Shown: positions 8,024-15,704, counted from the stretch's first letter. The stretch: 30,075 bases of DNA from JBOHER01 sp050701115 (GCA_050701115.1 JBOHER010000348.1:1-30075); one strand, 5' to 3'. Numbers and translations are program-made. Notes: generated from the sequence alone by a model not told the origin.

Positions 8024-8156
8024 TAGAATCTATAGAATAGTTGCGCAAGAATGCACAATGGTGTGGCGCGCGAACACGTGGAGTCATGAGTGGCGCCTGA
8101 TTGTCGCTAGATTAGGGCTACCTCTGGCGTGTGGTTGCATGGATTCTGTAGATTCC
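8024..8156. promoter_or_regulatory. two related ATTC-N5-ATTC motifs upstream of the XRE regulator
   Basis: TAGAATCTATAGAATAG at 8024-8040 and GGATTCTGTAGATTCC at 8141-8156 share the core ATTCTRTAGATTC, the first in reverse orientation. Both sit in the 280-bp region between the divergent small Cys-rich gene and the XRE gene. They look like binding sites for one regulator, most simply the neighbouring XRE protein, but which protein binds is inference. Confidence 0.45.
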
Positions 8157-8175
8157 ACGTCAGTGAGGAGGAATC

Positions 8176-8232
8176 GTGAAGCTCGCCCATCTGGGCTCCG
8201 TGTCGATCCCGCACGACCACATGACGCTGTGA
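8176..8232 (+). CDS. 18-residue upstream ORF (possible leader peptide)
   Basis: GTG at 8176 follows a strong GAGGAG ribosome site at 8166-8171 and opens an 18-codon frame, MKLAHLGSVSIPHDHMTL. Its TGA (8230-8232) overlaps the GTG (8229-8231) of the XRE/DUF5753 gene, which has no good ribosome site of its own. This arrangement would couple translation of the regulator to the short frame. Nothing in the peptide suggests attenuation by a particular amino acid. An alternative is that the ribosome site serves a longer form of the regulator in another frame, but that frame has no start at this spacing. Confidence 0.45.
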   Translation: MKLAHLGSVSIPHDHMTL

Positions 8233-9053
8233 ACGTCGAGAAGCAGCAACTGGAGTTCGGGGAGAGTCTGCGCAGGCTGCGCGCGTCCGCCGGTTACCCA
8301 ACGGGCAAGGATTTCGCTCAGGCGATCGGGTGGCAGGCATCGAAGGTGTCGCGGATCGAGAACGGCCGCACGCTGCCCACGCTCGCCGACGTCGAGGCGT
8401 GGGTCGGCGCGGTCGGTGCATCACCCGAAATCGCGGTGTCAATGCGTGATGACATGCACGGGATTCGGATCGCGCGCGACAGATGGAAGCGGCACCTACG
8501 CCATGGCCACGCAGGCCGGCAGCGCATCGAGGCCGACACCGAACGGCGTGCAGTGCGGATCACGGCGGTCGAATTCTTCCTCGTCCCTGGCCTGGTGCAG
8601 ACCGCGGACTACGCACGGGCCGTGCTCACCATCGCCGCCGAGCGGTTCGACACCCCGAGGGACACCGATGAGGCAGTGCGCGAGCGGATCCGCCGCCAGG
8701 ATGTGCTGTACGACTCTGACAAGCGTATCGAGATCATCGTCGCCGAGACCGCGTTGCGATACCCGATCTGTTCCGCTCCGGTGATGCGAGCCCAGCTGGA
8801 CCGCCTCACCACCCTCTGCGGCCTGCCGCACGTGCGTTTCGGCGTGCTGCCGCTGGATACGGTGCTGCCGACCATCACCATGCACGGCTACGCCAGCTTT
8901 GACGACGCGGTCGCGGTCGAGGTCAACCACACCGAAATAGCCGTTACCGACCCCGATGACGTTGCTCTGTATGAGCGCATCACCGAGCGACTGTGGTCGG
9001 TCGCGGCCGAGGGCGTCGACGCGCGAGCGATCCTGGCCCGGCTCCTCGCGTGA
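8229..9053 (+). CDS. XRE-family regulator with DUF5753 domain (Scr1-like)
   Basis: This 274-residue protein has an N-terminal helix-turn-helix (about residues 8-62: FGESLRRLRASAGYPTGKDFAQAIGWQASKVSRIENGRTLPT). A DUF5753 region follows, with EFFLVPGLVQTADYARAVL, RQDVL, then MRAQLDRLTTL and VRFGVLPLDT, as in Scr1-type antitoxin-like regulators of Streptomyces and Pseudonocardiaceae. These are usually paired with a small DUF397 protein; none is adjacent here. I placed the start at the GTG of 8229 because homologues begin just before the helix-turn-helix and this GTG overlaps the stop of an 18-codon frame. An in-frame extension to 8058 would add 57 residues of low-quality sequence. It may control itself and the divergent small gene. 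Confidence 0.85.
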   Translation: MNVEKQQLEFGESLRRLRASAGYPTGKDFAQAIGWQASKVSRIENGRTLPTLADVEAWVGAVGASPEIAVSMRDDMHGIRIARDRWKRHLRHGHAGRQRIEADTERRAVRITAVEFFLVPGLVQTADYARAVLTIAAERFDTPRDTDEAVRERIRRQDVLYDSDKRIEIIVAETALRYPICSAPVMRAQLDRLTTLCGLPHVRFGVLPLDTVLPTITMHGYASFDDAVAVEVNHTEIAVTDPDDVALYERITERLWSVAAEGVDARAILARLLA

Positions 9054-9108
9054 ATGCCAGGGGCGCGAATCCACCGGCCGGCGACGACGGCTGCCGATCG
9101 GCCGGGGC

Positions 9109-9555
9109 TCAGGCGGTTCCCGGAATGACGCAGGCGACTTCCGGGTAGCCCCGTTCGCCCGGTTCGGCAGTGGATTGCTCGGCCACGGTCTTACCGTTCA
9201 CTGTGATCTTGCAGCGCAGCGGACCTTCGGAAGGCGTGTCGGTCTTGGCGAACACGGCGATGCCGAGGTCGCCGATGCGCGCGTTCTTCTCGGTGAACTC
9301 GAAGTCGAACGGTTCACCCCGCAACGCCACTTCGGACTGGGTTCCTGCTCGCGCAACCCGCATCACGGTGTCGTCCGGGCCGGACACGGTGATGCGGATT
9401 CGGTGCGGACCCAAGACCGATGCGGGAGCGTCTGGTTCTGCGACAGAGGACGACGTGGTGGGGGAGGGCGTTGGCGCGACGTCGGGCTCCTGGTTGGTGC
9501 AGGCGCTCACCAGCACGGCCACGGTCACCACGACGAGGGGCGTGACAAAGTTCAC
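9109..9555 (-). CDS. lipoprotein with MmpS-like domain
   Basis: A 148-residue secreted protein. Residues 1-19 are a signal peptide ending in V-S-A-C19, a lipobox. A Pro/Ser/Thr-rich linker (about 20-45) leads to a beta-rich domain, RIRITVSGPDDTVMRVAR, LRCKITVNGKTVAEQSTAEP and VACVIPG. The 'C-x-I-x-V-x-G...A' strand and the last Cys resemble the extracytoplasmic fold of MmpS transport-accessory proteins and related actinobacterial lipoproteins, probably with a disulphide. No MmpL gene is nearby. The GTG at 9555 was chosen because it puts the hydrophobic segment at the N-terminus; a frame extending to 9600 would precede it with 15 polar residues. Convergent with the XRE gene, with a 55-bp gap. 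Confidence 0.7.
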   Translation of the reverse strand: MNFVTPLVVVTVAVLVSACTNQEPDVAPTPSPTTSSSVAEPDAPASVLGPHRIRITVSGPDDTVMRVARAGTQSEVALRGEPFDFEFTEKNARIGDLGIAVFAKTDTPSEGPLRCKITVNGKTVAEQSTAEPGERGYPEVACVIPGTA

Positions 9556-9671
9556 GATGCAGGGTCCTCGCGCTTGCTTCGAGACAGACGAGGTTCCCAC
9601 TATGCCCTGCTCCGGCGTGTTCTCCCGGCGACCCGCCGTTCGCTGGCGGCATCACCTAGGGCCGGTCCGGC

Positions 9672-9944
9672 TCAGGCTGCGTGAGACAGTCCGGAGAGGG
9701 TCGCGAGTCCGGTTACGGTCGCGCTGACGAGGCGGTCGGCGGGGCCGAGGCGTGGTTCGACTCGGATCAGTCCACGGCCGGCGAGGCCCTCCAGGATCTG
9801 GTCCTCCCATGGCGGAACCTGGCCGGCTTCGGCGCCGTCGGGTCCGCGCCAGCGGTAGCCAGGGGGGCCACCCCAGGTCCCCTTGTGGAACAACAGCTCG
9901 CCTGATGCTGCGTGCTGTAGTGATAGAAGCTCACGGTCGTTCAT
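9672..9944 (-). CDS. 90-residue orphan protein, paralogue 1 of 2 (winged-helix-like)
   Basis: Ninety residues, LQHAASGELLFHKGTWGGPP, then GYRWRGPDGAEAGQVPPWED, LEGLAGRGLIRVEPRLGP and TVTGLATLSGL. The protein encoded at 18117-18389 has the same length and aligns end to end with no gap. The 'LA..GLI..E.R.GP.DR...T..G...L' part has the look of a winged-helix recognition helix and wing, so a small DNA-binding role is possible but unproven. No family name is recognised. The ATG at 9944 has a GAGGTG ribosome site, identical to that of the other copy. A 33-bp element at 9998-10030 is shared with the other copy at the same distance. It lies downstream of the MarR gene, which ends exactly at that element. 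Confidence 0.7.
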   Translation of the reverse strand: MNDRELLSLQHAASGELLFHKGTWGGPPGYRWRGPDGAEAGQVPPWEDQILEGLAGRGLIRVEPRLGPADRLVSATVTGLATLSGLSHAA

Positions 9945-9997
9945 GTCGCACCTCGTCGTGCTCTGCGTTCCCCGTAAGCGTGACTTGTAATCCAGGC

Positions 9998-10030
9998 CGG
10001 AGCATCCGTGGAGCTACGTAAGTAGGTACC
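9998..10030 (-). promoter_or_regulatory. 33-bp element upstream of 90-aa paralogue 1
   Basis: On the minus strand this begins GGTACCTACTTACGTAGC and ends CGGATGCTCCG. The other copy at 18441-18473 begins GGTACCCACATCGGTAAGC and ends the same way, with no gaps between them. Each sits 51-53 bp upstream of its ATG. At this copy the GGTACC lies in a perfect palindrome, TAGGTACCTA (10023-10032), that includes the MarR stop codon. A shared promoter or operator is the simplest reading. Confidence 0.55.
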
Positions 10031-10506
10031 TAGGTTCGCGCTGACTGGTCGCCGTCGTCGAGCCGGGCCAGTACCTGCTCGGAGATCGCCCTGAGCGTGT
10101 CGAGCTGCTCGGCGGTGAGGTGATCGAGGAAGAGCTCCCGCACTGTCGTCACATGCGCAGGCGCGGCTCGTTCGATGGCGCTGCGACCAGCCCCGGTGAG
10201 CACGACGAACGCGCCGCGGGCATCCTGCGGGCATTCCTCCCGATCGACCAGACCCCGCTTGACCATGCGGGCGATGTGGTGGGACAGCCTGCTCTTCTCC
10301 CACTGCAACGACCGAGCGAGTTCGGCGTAGCGGACCCGGGCGTCCGGCCGGTCGGTCAGCGCGACCAGCACGCTGAAGTCGGCAAGGGAGAGGTCGGAGT
10401 CCGTCTGTAGTTGCCGGTTGAGCCGGGCGTTGAGCTGTGTGTGCAGGTCGAGGTAGCCGCGCCAGGCGCGCTGCTCGGCCGCGCTGAGCCATCGGGTATC
10501 TGCCAC
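10030..10506 (-). CDS. MarR-family transcriptional regulator
   Basis: This 158-residue protein has the MarR winged helix-turn-helix, LSLADFSVLVALTDRPDARVRYAELARSLQWEKSRLSHHIARMVKRGLVDREECPQDARGAFVVLTGAGR, with recognition helix SRLSHHIARM and the D-x-R-G wing (DARGA). Flanking helices provide the dimer interface. It is divergent from the yceI-family gene with an 83-bp gap holding two palindromic sites, so it most likely represses itself and that neighbour. The start is GTG at 10506. MarR proteins paired with YceI often respond to small lipophilic or oxidative signals; the ligand here is unknown. No cysteine is present, so thiol-based sensing of the OhrR type is unlikely. Confidence 0.9.
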   Translation of the reverse strand: MADTRWLSAAEQRAWRGYLDLHTQLNARLNRQLQTDSDLSLADFSVLVALTDRPDARVRYAELARSLQWEKSRLSHHIARMVKRGLVDREECPQDARGAFVVLTGAGRSAIERAAPAHVTTVRELFLDHLTAEQLDTLRAISEQVLARLDDGDQSART

Positions 10507-10527
10507 GGGGTCGAGTGTACCGAAATA

Positions 10528-10574
10528 GTTGACACGTCATCTAAGTTGTGTAAGGTGATAGATGAAACGTCAAC
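10528..10574. promoter_or_regulatory. MarR-type double operator and yceI promoter
   Basis: GTTGACACGTCATC (10528-10541) and GATGAAACGTCAAC (10561-10574) are imperfect palindromes and near mirror images of each other, with centres 33 bp apart, about three helical turns. TTGACA at 10529-10534 and TAAGGT at 10551-10556 (16-bp spacer) make a good -35/-10 for yceI. The first site therefore covers the -35 box and the second lies at or just after the expected transcription start. Binding of the divergently encoded MarR protein is inferred. Confidence 0.65.
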
Positions 10575-10589
10575 TACTTGGAGGATTTC

Positions 10590-11147
10590 ATGACCGCTCC
10601 CGCCACCTTCGCCACCCTGACCGGCGAGTACTCGCTCGACCCGACGCACAGCCGGATCGGCTTCGTCGCCCGGCACGCGATGGTCACCAAGGTGCGTGGT
10701 TCGTTCAACGACTTCACCGGCACCACCGTGATCGACGGCGAAGACCCGAGCGCGTCGTCGGCGACGGTGACCCTGAAGGTCGACAGCATCGACACCCGCA
10801 ACGCCGACCGTGACGGGCACCTGCGCAGCGGCGACTTCCTGCAGCTCGACGAGTACCCGGAGATCACCTTCGTCTCGACCGCGATCGCCCAGACCGGCGA
10901 GACCAGCTTCGAGGTGACCGGTGACCTCACCATCAAGGGCGTCACCCGCTCCATCACCATCCCGCTGGAATACGAAGGCACCGCGCAGGACCCGTTCGGC
11001 AACAGCCGAATCGGCTTCGAGGGATCGACCACGATCAGCCGCAAGGACTTCGGCATCACCTGGAACGCGGCCCTTGAGACCGGCGGCGTGCTCGTCGGCG
11101 ACAAGGTCGTACTCGAGTTCGAGATCTCCGCGATCAAGGTCGTCTGA
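10590..11147 (+). CDS. YceI-family lipid-binding lipocalin-like protein
   Basis: This 185-residue protein matches YceI: GEYSLDPTHSRIGFVARHAMVTKVRGSFNDFTG at the start, DSIDTRNADRDGHLRSGDFLQLDEYPEITFVST in the middle, and GDLTIKGVTRSITIPLEYEG and SRKDFGITWN towards the end. These form an eight-stranded barrel that binds isoprenoid or fatty-acyl molecules. No signal peptide is present, as usual for the actinobacterial cytosolic branch. The ATG at 10590 follows GGAGG at 10580-10584; an in-frame TTG at 10578 is too close to that site. It is divergent from the MarR gene and convergent with mocA. Confidence 0.93.
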   Translation: MTAPATFATLTGEYSLDPTHSRIGFVARHAMVTKVRGSFNDFTGTTVIDGEDPSASSATVTLKVDSIDTRNADRDGHLRSGDFLQLDEYPEITFVSTAIAQTGETSFEVTGDLTIKGVTRSITIPLEYEGTAQDPFGNSRIGFEGSTTISRKDFGITWNAALETGGVLVGDKVVLEFEISAIKVV

Positions 11148-11165
11148 GGCGGTGTGCCTGCGACG

Positions 11166-11735
11166 TCACCGGTTCCCTTCCATGGCGGCCAGGTCATCCT
11201 GGGTGTCGATGTCGGAAGGGGAGCCGGTGTCGTCGCAGGGTACCGCCGTAACAACCTCAGGGTGCTGGTTGAGGAATCGGCGGGCGCCGGTGTCGCCGAC
11301 CGCCTCGGTGGCCACCGCGTCCCACAGCGAGCGGTCGAGCAGTACCGGATTGCGGGGCTCACCCGCATAGGTGGCCACCGCCGCCGCAGCGCCGCCGGCA
11401 TGGGCGGCCCGGAGCCTGCGGATCGCCTCCGCTCCGATCAGCGGCTGATCGACCAGTGCGACCACCACCGCGTCGACACCCTCGGGCAGCGAACTCAAGC
11501 CGACACGCAGGGACGACCCCATACCGCTCGCCCACTCCGGGTTGAGCACGCTCATCACGCCGTTCAGTTCGGCCGTCTCGGCGCCGAGCACCACATGGAT
11601 CGGCTCGCACCCGCCGGCCCGCAGCAACGCGATACCGCGTTCCAGCAGTGTTGTGCCCTTGAAGACAGCCAGCGCTTTCGGCCCACCGAACCGGCGTCCG
11701 GCACCGGCCGCGAGCAGCAGACCGCCGACGGTCAC
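11166..11735 (-). CDS. mocA: MocA-like molybdopterin cytidylyltransferase family NTP transferase
   Basis: This 189-residue protein begins GGLLLAAGAGRRFGGPKALA, the LAAGxGxRFGGPK nucleotide-binding loop of MobA/MocA enzymes. It also has NPEWASGMGSSLRVGL and VALVDQPLI, the usual second and third motifs with the metal-binding Asp. MocA adds CMP to molybdopterin to make the MCD cofactor used by xanthine-dehydrogenase-family hydroxylases. The GTG start overlaps the xdhC stop (GTGA), so the two are co-translated. The hydroxylase subunits encoded at 12985-15681 are the likely clients. Assignment to MocA rather than MobA rests on the XdhC partner; a related sugar nucleotidyltransferase is less likely. 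Confidence 0.85.
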   Translation of the reverse strand: MTVGGLLLAAGAGRRFGGPKALAVFKGTTLLERGIALLRAGGCEPIHVVLGAETAELNGVMSVLNPEWASGMGSSLRVGLSSLPEGVDAVVVALVDQPLIGAEAIRRLRAAHAGGAAAAVATYAGEPRNPVLLDRSLWDAVATEAVGDTGARRFLNQHPEVVTAVPCDDTGSPSDIDTQDDLAAMEGNR

Positions 11736-12844
11736 GACGTCGTGCTGGACAGTGCCGCGTGGTGGATCGGCCCGGTCAGTTCGGTGAGCCGCCTGCCGGT
11801 CCCGGTCGTGCGGGTGGCAATGAGCTCGGCGGCGATGGACACCGCGGTTTCCTCCGGCGTACGCGCGCCCAGGTCGAGACCGACGGGTGAGGACAGCCGA
11901 CCGAGATCGTCCTCCGTCACGCCGATCTCGCGCAGCCGGTCCAGCCGGTCGGCATGCGTGCGCCTGCTGCCCATCACCCCGATGTAGCGGGCCGGTGTGC
12001 GCAGGGCCGCCGCGAGCAACGGGACGTCGAACTTGGGATCGTGGGTGAGCACGCAGATCGCCGTGGTCGCCGCAACCTTGGTGCGCTCAAGGAACTTGTG
12101 CGGCCACTCGCACACCACCTCATCGGCCTTGGGGAACCGCTTACGAGTGGCGAACACCGGGCGCGCGTCGCAAACGGTAACCCGGTAGCCGAGGAAGCCG
12201 CCGATCTCGGCGACGGCCGCGGCGAAGTCGATCGCGCCGAAGACCAGCATGCGCGGTGGGGGAGCGAAAGACTGCACGAATACCGAGACGTCGTCCATGC
12301 GGCGCTGTCCGGTAGGGCCGTAATGCTTGGCGCCGGTGGCGCCCTGAGCGAGCATGCCGCGGGCATCCGCCGTGATCGCTACGTCGAGCCCCTCATTGCC
12401 GAGTGAGCCCTCGACCCGGTCGGCCCACACGTAGCGTTGCGCGCCCAGATCGGCGGGACCGCCGATGACAGTGGCGACCGCGACCGGCTCCTCGCGTTCG
12501 AGCGCGTCGAAGATGTCTCCGATCGGCGACGCCGGATCGACTCGCTGGACCAGTACCTCGATGATCCCGCCGCAGGTGAGGCCCACCGCGAACGCATCAT
12601 CGTCGCTGATGCCGTAGGTCTCGATCCGCGGCTCGCCGGTCTGCAGCACCTCGGTGGCCACCTCATAGACCGCGCCCTCGACACAACCGCCGGACACGCT
12701 GCCCACGGCGTCGCCATCGGTACTGACCGCCATGACCGCACCGGGCGAGCGCGGCGCGCTACCCCGCACGCCGATCACGGTGGCCAGGCCGAACGGAACG
12801 CCTGTGTCGTACCAGGCGCGCAGCTGAGCGACTACTTCACGCAT
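11732..12844 (-). CDS. xdhC: XdhC/CoxI-family molybdoenzyme maturation factor
   Basis: This 370-residue protein has the N-terminal XdhC/CoxI domain, VRGSAPRSPGAVMAVSTDGDAVGSVSGGCVEGAV, with the conserved Cys in SGGCVEG. A C-terminal Rossmann-like domain follows (MLVFGAIDFAAAVAEIGGFLGYRVTVCDARPVFAT and RYIGVMGSRRTHADR). XdhC proteins bind molybdenum cofactor, protect it during sulphuration and insert it into the apo-enzyme. It is upstream of mocA on the minus strand and divergent from the molybdenum hydroxylase genes, with a 140-bp shared region. The ATG at 12844 is the only reasonable start. Normal length for the family with both domains present. Confidence 0.92.
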   Translation of the reverse strand: MREVVAQLRAWYDTGVPFGLATVIGVRGSAPRSPGAVMAVSTDGDAVGSVSGGCVEGAVYEVATEVLQTGEPRIETYGISDDDAFAVGLTCGGIIEVLVQRVDPASPIGDIFDALEREEPVAVATVIGGPADLGAQRYVWADRVEGSLGNEGLDVAITADARGMLAQGATGAKHYGPTGQRRMDDVSVFVQSFAPPPRMLVFGAIDFAAAVAEIGGFLGYRVTVCDARPVFATRKRFPKADEVVCEWPHKFLERTKVAATTAICVLTHDPKFDVPLLAAALRTPARYIGVMGSRRTHADRLDRLREIGVTEDDLGRLSSPVGLDLGARTPEETAVSIAAELIATRTTGTGRRLTELTGPIHHAALSSTTS

Positions 12845-12984
12845 GTGTCGAGGGTAGCGCCGTTGCCGACTTTCCGGCGGCAGCCCTATCCCGCCAGCAG
12901 GTGTCCATCTTTTGCACAGTTAACCATCGCCGTTTGATCATAGGGTGACCTCCACCACACCTGTGCGCGCAGAAAGGTTCCTTC

Positions 12985-15198
12985 ATGGCAAATCCGACCC
13001 CCACGGTGGGTCGCCGCAGGTTCCTCACCTTCCTGGTCGCTGCCCCGGTGCTGACGGTGGCCACCAAGATGGGCTTGGAGACGGCCGCGCCCAGCACGGC
13101 CGAAGCCGTTCCGAGCCCGCCCCAGCTCCCGGACGTCTACGACCTCGGCGATCTGTACACGCTGTCCACCCAGCCGACCAAGGACATGCTGGTTCTCGAG
13201 GTCGCCGAAGACGGCACAGTTCGGTTGTTCCTGCCGCGGATGGAGGTCGGCCAGGGGATCACCACCGCGGTCGCCATGCTCGTTGCCGAAGAGATGGATG
13301 TTCCCCTGTCGCAGGTCGAGATCCCACTCTCGGACGCTCGGCCCGAGCTGATCTTCAACCAACTCACCGGTGGATCTACCACGATCCGCTCGGTCTACGA
13401 GCCGGTTCGCAATGCGGCTGCGGCCGCACGTGCCCGCCTGGTGGCCGCGGCGGCCCAGCGGCACAACCTGCCCGCCGACCAGCTGACCACCCGTGCGGGC
13501 GCGGTCATCGCGCCGAACGGGAACGTGTACCCGTTCGGATCGCTGACCGCATACGCGGCGAATGCCGAGTTGCCGAAGCTGCCTGCGAAGACGAAGTCCT
13601 CCTCGGAGTTCACCGTGGTGGGCACGCCCACCAACCGCATCGACGCGCGCAAGATGGTCACCGGTCAGTTCGAGTACACATTGGACCTGGACGTGCCGGG
13701 TGCGATGCCGGTCATGGTGCGTCGTCCACCGACGATTCAAGGTTCCCCGAAGGCGGTTCTCAACGAGGCCGCGGTGCGGGCCATGCCTGGCGTCATCGAC
13801 ATCGCCATGGTGCCGACCGGTGTAGCGGTGCTGGCCGAGACCTTCGGACAGGCACTGGACGCGAAGGAGGCTCTCGAGGTCTCCTGGAACCCCGGCACCA
13901 TCGACGATCTGTCCAATGAGGACATCAAGGCCCAGCTGAGCGCGGCTGCTGTGCCGTTCACGGTGCCCTCCGGGCTAACCGATTTCATCGATGCAGAGTT
14001 CGACTTCGCCTGCGTCAGCCACGCCCCGCTGGAGACCAACTCGGCGATCGCCGATGTGCGCGCCGACCGCGCGGAGATCTGGTCGGGCCTGAAGATCCCG
14101 ATCATCGCGTTGCAGAACATCGCGAAGGAACTCGGTCTGCCCGAGGACAAGGTGACCGTGCACGTGGTGCAGGCCGGTGGCTCCTTCGGCAGGCGACTGT
14201 TCCACGACGGGGCATTGGAGGCGGCCCGGATCTCCAAGGCCATGGGCAAGCCGGTCAAGCTGTTGTGGAGCCGGATCGACGACATGCGGCACGGCCGCAT
14301 CCGGGGTGCCAGTCACCACAAGGTGCGGGCGACCTTCCTGGCCGATCAGGTGCTTTCCTACGAGCACCGGGTCGCGTCGATCAAGACCGATTGGCGGCAC
14401 GGGTTCGGTGAGGCGATCACCGCGATGGGTGCCGAAGGTCTGGGGAACTTCGGCTACACACAGACGATCTTCAACTTGACCGTGGAGTGCCCGTACAACT
14501 TCGGTGCGGTCACCGAGGTGATCAACGAGCCGGAGAACATCGTCATGAACACCTCCGCCTGGCGGTCGGTGTATTCGGCGATGACCAGGGGCGCCGAGGA
14601 GATCATCGTCGACGAGATCGCGGCGAAACTCGGCAAGGATCCGTATGAGTTCCGGCTGGAGTCACTGAAGAACGACGATCAGCGTGCGGTGCTGGAGAAG
14701 GTCGCTACCGAGGGCAACTGGGGCAGGCAGATGCCGGAAGGCCACGCCCAGGGCATCGCCTACCACCAGGAATACAGGTCACGCACGGCATGCCTGGTCG
14801 AGATGGATGCGACCGATCCGAAGCGCCCCAGGGTGTACAAGGCGGTGATCGCCGTCGATGTGGGTCGCCCGATCAACCCGCGCGGCCTGCAAGCACAGAT
14901 GATCAGCGGCTTGACCGACGCCATCGCCACTGTGCTCCGGGCGGGCCTGCATATCGACAAGGGTCTGCCGCTGGAGGGCAGCTACTCGCAGTTCCACTAC
15001 GCCCGGCAGAAGGATTCCCCGCGCGACGTCACGGTTTTCGTCATGGCACCCAACCGGGAGGAGCCCGGCGGATCAGGCGAGTTGGGTGTGCCCGCGGCGG
15101 CGGGCGCCGTCGCCAACGCCTACGCCAGGGCGACCGGCACCAAGCCGCGCAGCTTCCCGATCAACTTCGACGTCGACTTCGAGCCCTTCCCGCGCTGA
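12985..15198 (+). CDS. xanthine dehydrogenase-family molybdopterin subunit, Tat-exported (IorB-like)
   Basis: This 737-residue subunit begins MANPTPTVGRRRFLTFLVAA, a twin-arginine signal, so the folded complex is probably exported with its Fe-S partner. It has MEVGQGITTAVAMLVAEEMD (molybdopterin contact), HAPLETN, QAGGSFGRRLFHD and, near the C-terminus, GSGELGVPAAAGAVANA, whose Glu is the expected catalytic base. The arrangement, with the molybdenum subunit followed by a short [2Fe-2S] subunit and no FAD subunit, matches isoquinoline 1-oxidoreductase (IorB/IorA) and related aldehyde or N-heterocycle hydroxylases, which pass electrons to membrane carriers. The substrate cannot be read. The ATG at 12985 has GAAAGG upstream. 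XdhC and MocA are encoded next door. Confidence 0.88.
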   Translation: MANPTPTVGRRRFLTFLVAAPVLTVATKMGLETAAPSTAEAVPSPPQLPDVYDLGDLYTLSTQPTKDMLVLEVAEDGTVRLFLPRMEVGQGITTAVAMLVAEEMDVPLSQVEIPLSDARPELIFNQLTGGSTTIRSVYEPVRNAAAAARARLVAAAAQRHNLPADQLTTRAGAVIAPNGNVYPFGSLTAYAANAELPKLPAKTKSSSEFTVVGTPTNRIDARKMVTGQFEYTLDLDVPGAMPVMVRRPPTIQGSPKAVLNEAAVRAMPGVIDIAMVPTGVAVLAETFGQALDAKEALEVSWNPGTIDDLSNEDIKAQLSAAAVPFTVPSGLTDFIDAEFDFACVSHAPLETNSAIADVRADRAEIWSGLKIPIIALQNIAKELGLPEDKVTVHVVQAGGSFGRRLFHDGALEAARISKAMGKPVKLLWSRIDDMRHGRIRGASHHKVRATFLADQVLSYEHRVASIKTDWRHGFGEAITAMGAEGLGNFGYTQTIFNLTVECPYNFGAVTEVINEPENIVMNTSAWRSVYSAMTRGAEEIIVDEIAAKLGKDPYEFRLESLKNDDQRAVLEKVATEGNWGRQMPEGHAQGIAYHQEYRSRTACLVEMDATDPKRPRVYKAVIAVDVGRPINPRGLQAQMISGLTDAIATVLRAGLHIDKGLPLEGSYSQFHYARQKDSPRDVTVFVMAPNREEPGGSGELGVPAAAGAVANAYARATGTKPRSFPINFDVDFEPFPR

Positions 15199-15222
15199 CT
15201 TCACTCGCAAGGAGTTCCTGCT

Positions 15223-15681
15223 GTGCCCAACTACACCTTCACCGTGAACGGGAAGACCGTTACCGTCGACGCACCCGCCGACCTGCCCATGTTGTGGGCC
15301 TTGCGCGACAAGCTCGGCGTCAAGGGCCCGAAGTATGGCTGCGGGATCGACGTGTGCAAGGCGTGTACCAGCCACCTCGACGGGGAGGCTTTCAATCCCT
15401 GTGTCACTCCGGTCTCGGAGTGCGCGGGCCGCGAGGTCACCACCATCGAGGGTCTTGCCGACGGCGACACGCTGCATCCCGTGCAGGAGGCCTGGCTGGA
15501 GATGGACGTCGCGCAGTGCGGCTACTGCCAGCCGGGCCAGATCATGGCAACCGTAGCCCTGCTGAGTACGAACCCCGACCCGACCGATGAAGAGATCGAC
15601 GCTATCGAGAACGTCTGCCGCTGCGGGACCTATTTCCGCATCCGCGAGGCCATCAAGAAGGCCGCCGCCGCGATGAGCTGA
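15223..15681 (+). CDS. [2Fe-2S] subunit of molybdenum hydroxylase (IorA-like)
   Basis: A 152-residue protein with two [2Fe-2S] domains. The plant-ferredoxin-like N-terminal cluster uses C40, C45, C48 and C60 (GCGIDVCKAC...C). The C-terminal helical domain carries C99-G-Y-C102 and C132-R-C134, and C102/C134 types normally contact molybdopterin. The usual Gly after the second Cys is Lys46 here. It starts with GTG 24 bp after the molybdopterin subunit, with AAGGAG eight bases upstream, so it is in the same operon. It carries no Tat signal and probably rides with the large subunit. Electrons would flow from Mo through both clusters to an unidentified acceptor. A hairpin after the stop separates it from the convergent regulator. 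Confidence 0.92.
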   Translation: MPNYTFTVNGKTVTVDAPADLPMLWALRDKLGVKGPKYGCGIDVCKACTSHLDGEAFNPCVTPVSECAGREVTTIEGLADGDTLHPVQEAWLEMDVAQCGYCQPGQIMATVALLSTNPDPTDEEIDAIENVCRCGTYFRIREAIKKAAAAMS

Positions 15682-15704
15682 GGGAAAGTCGCCTGCGACT
15701 CCCC
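15682..15704. terminator. possible bidirectional terminator hairpin
   Basis: Between the convergent stops of the Fe-S subunit (15681) and the AcoR-like gene (15705), GGGAAAGTCGCCTGCGACTCCCC can fold as AGTCG-CCTG-CGACT, extended by GGG/CCC across a small internal loop. There is no T-tract on either side, so its efficiency is uncertain. Confidence 0.4.

Noticed and set aside
10023..10032. TAGGTACCTA as an attachment-site core for the 90-aa cassette
   Set aside because: No matching direct repeat flanks the other side of either copy, and no integrase gene is in the window; kept only as part of the shared element.
12845..12984. Possible -24/-12 sigma-54 promoter before the molybdopterin subunit, prompted by the AcoR-like regulator
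   Set aside because: No GG-N10-GC pair with proper spacing was found, and the regulator lacks GAFTGA.
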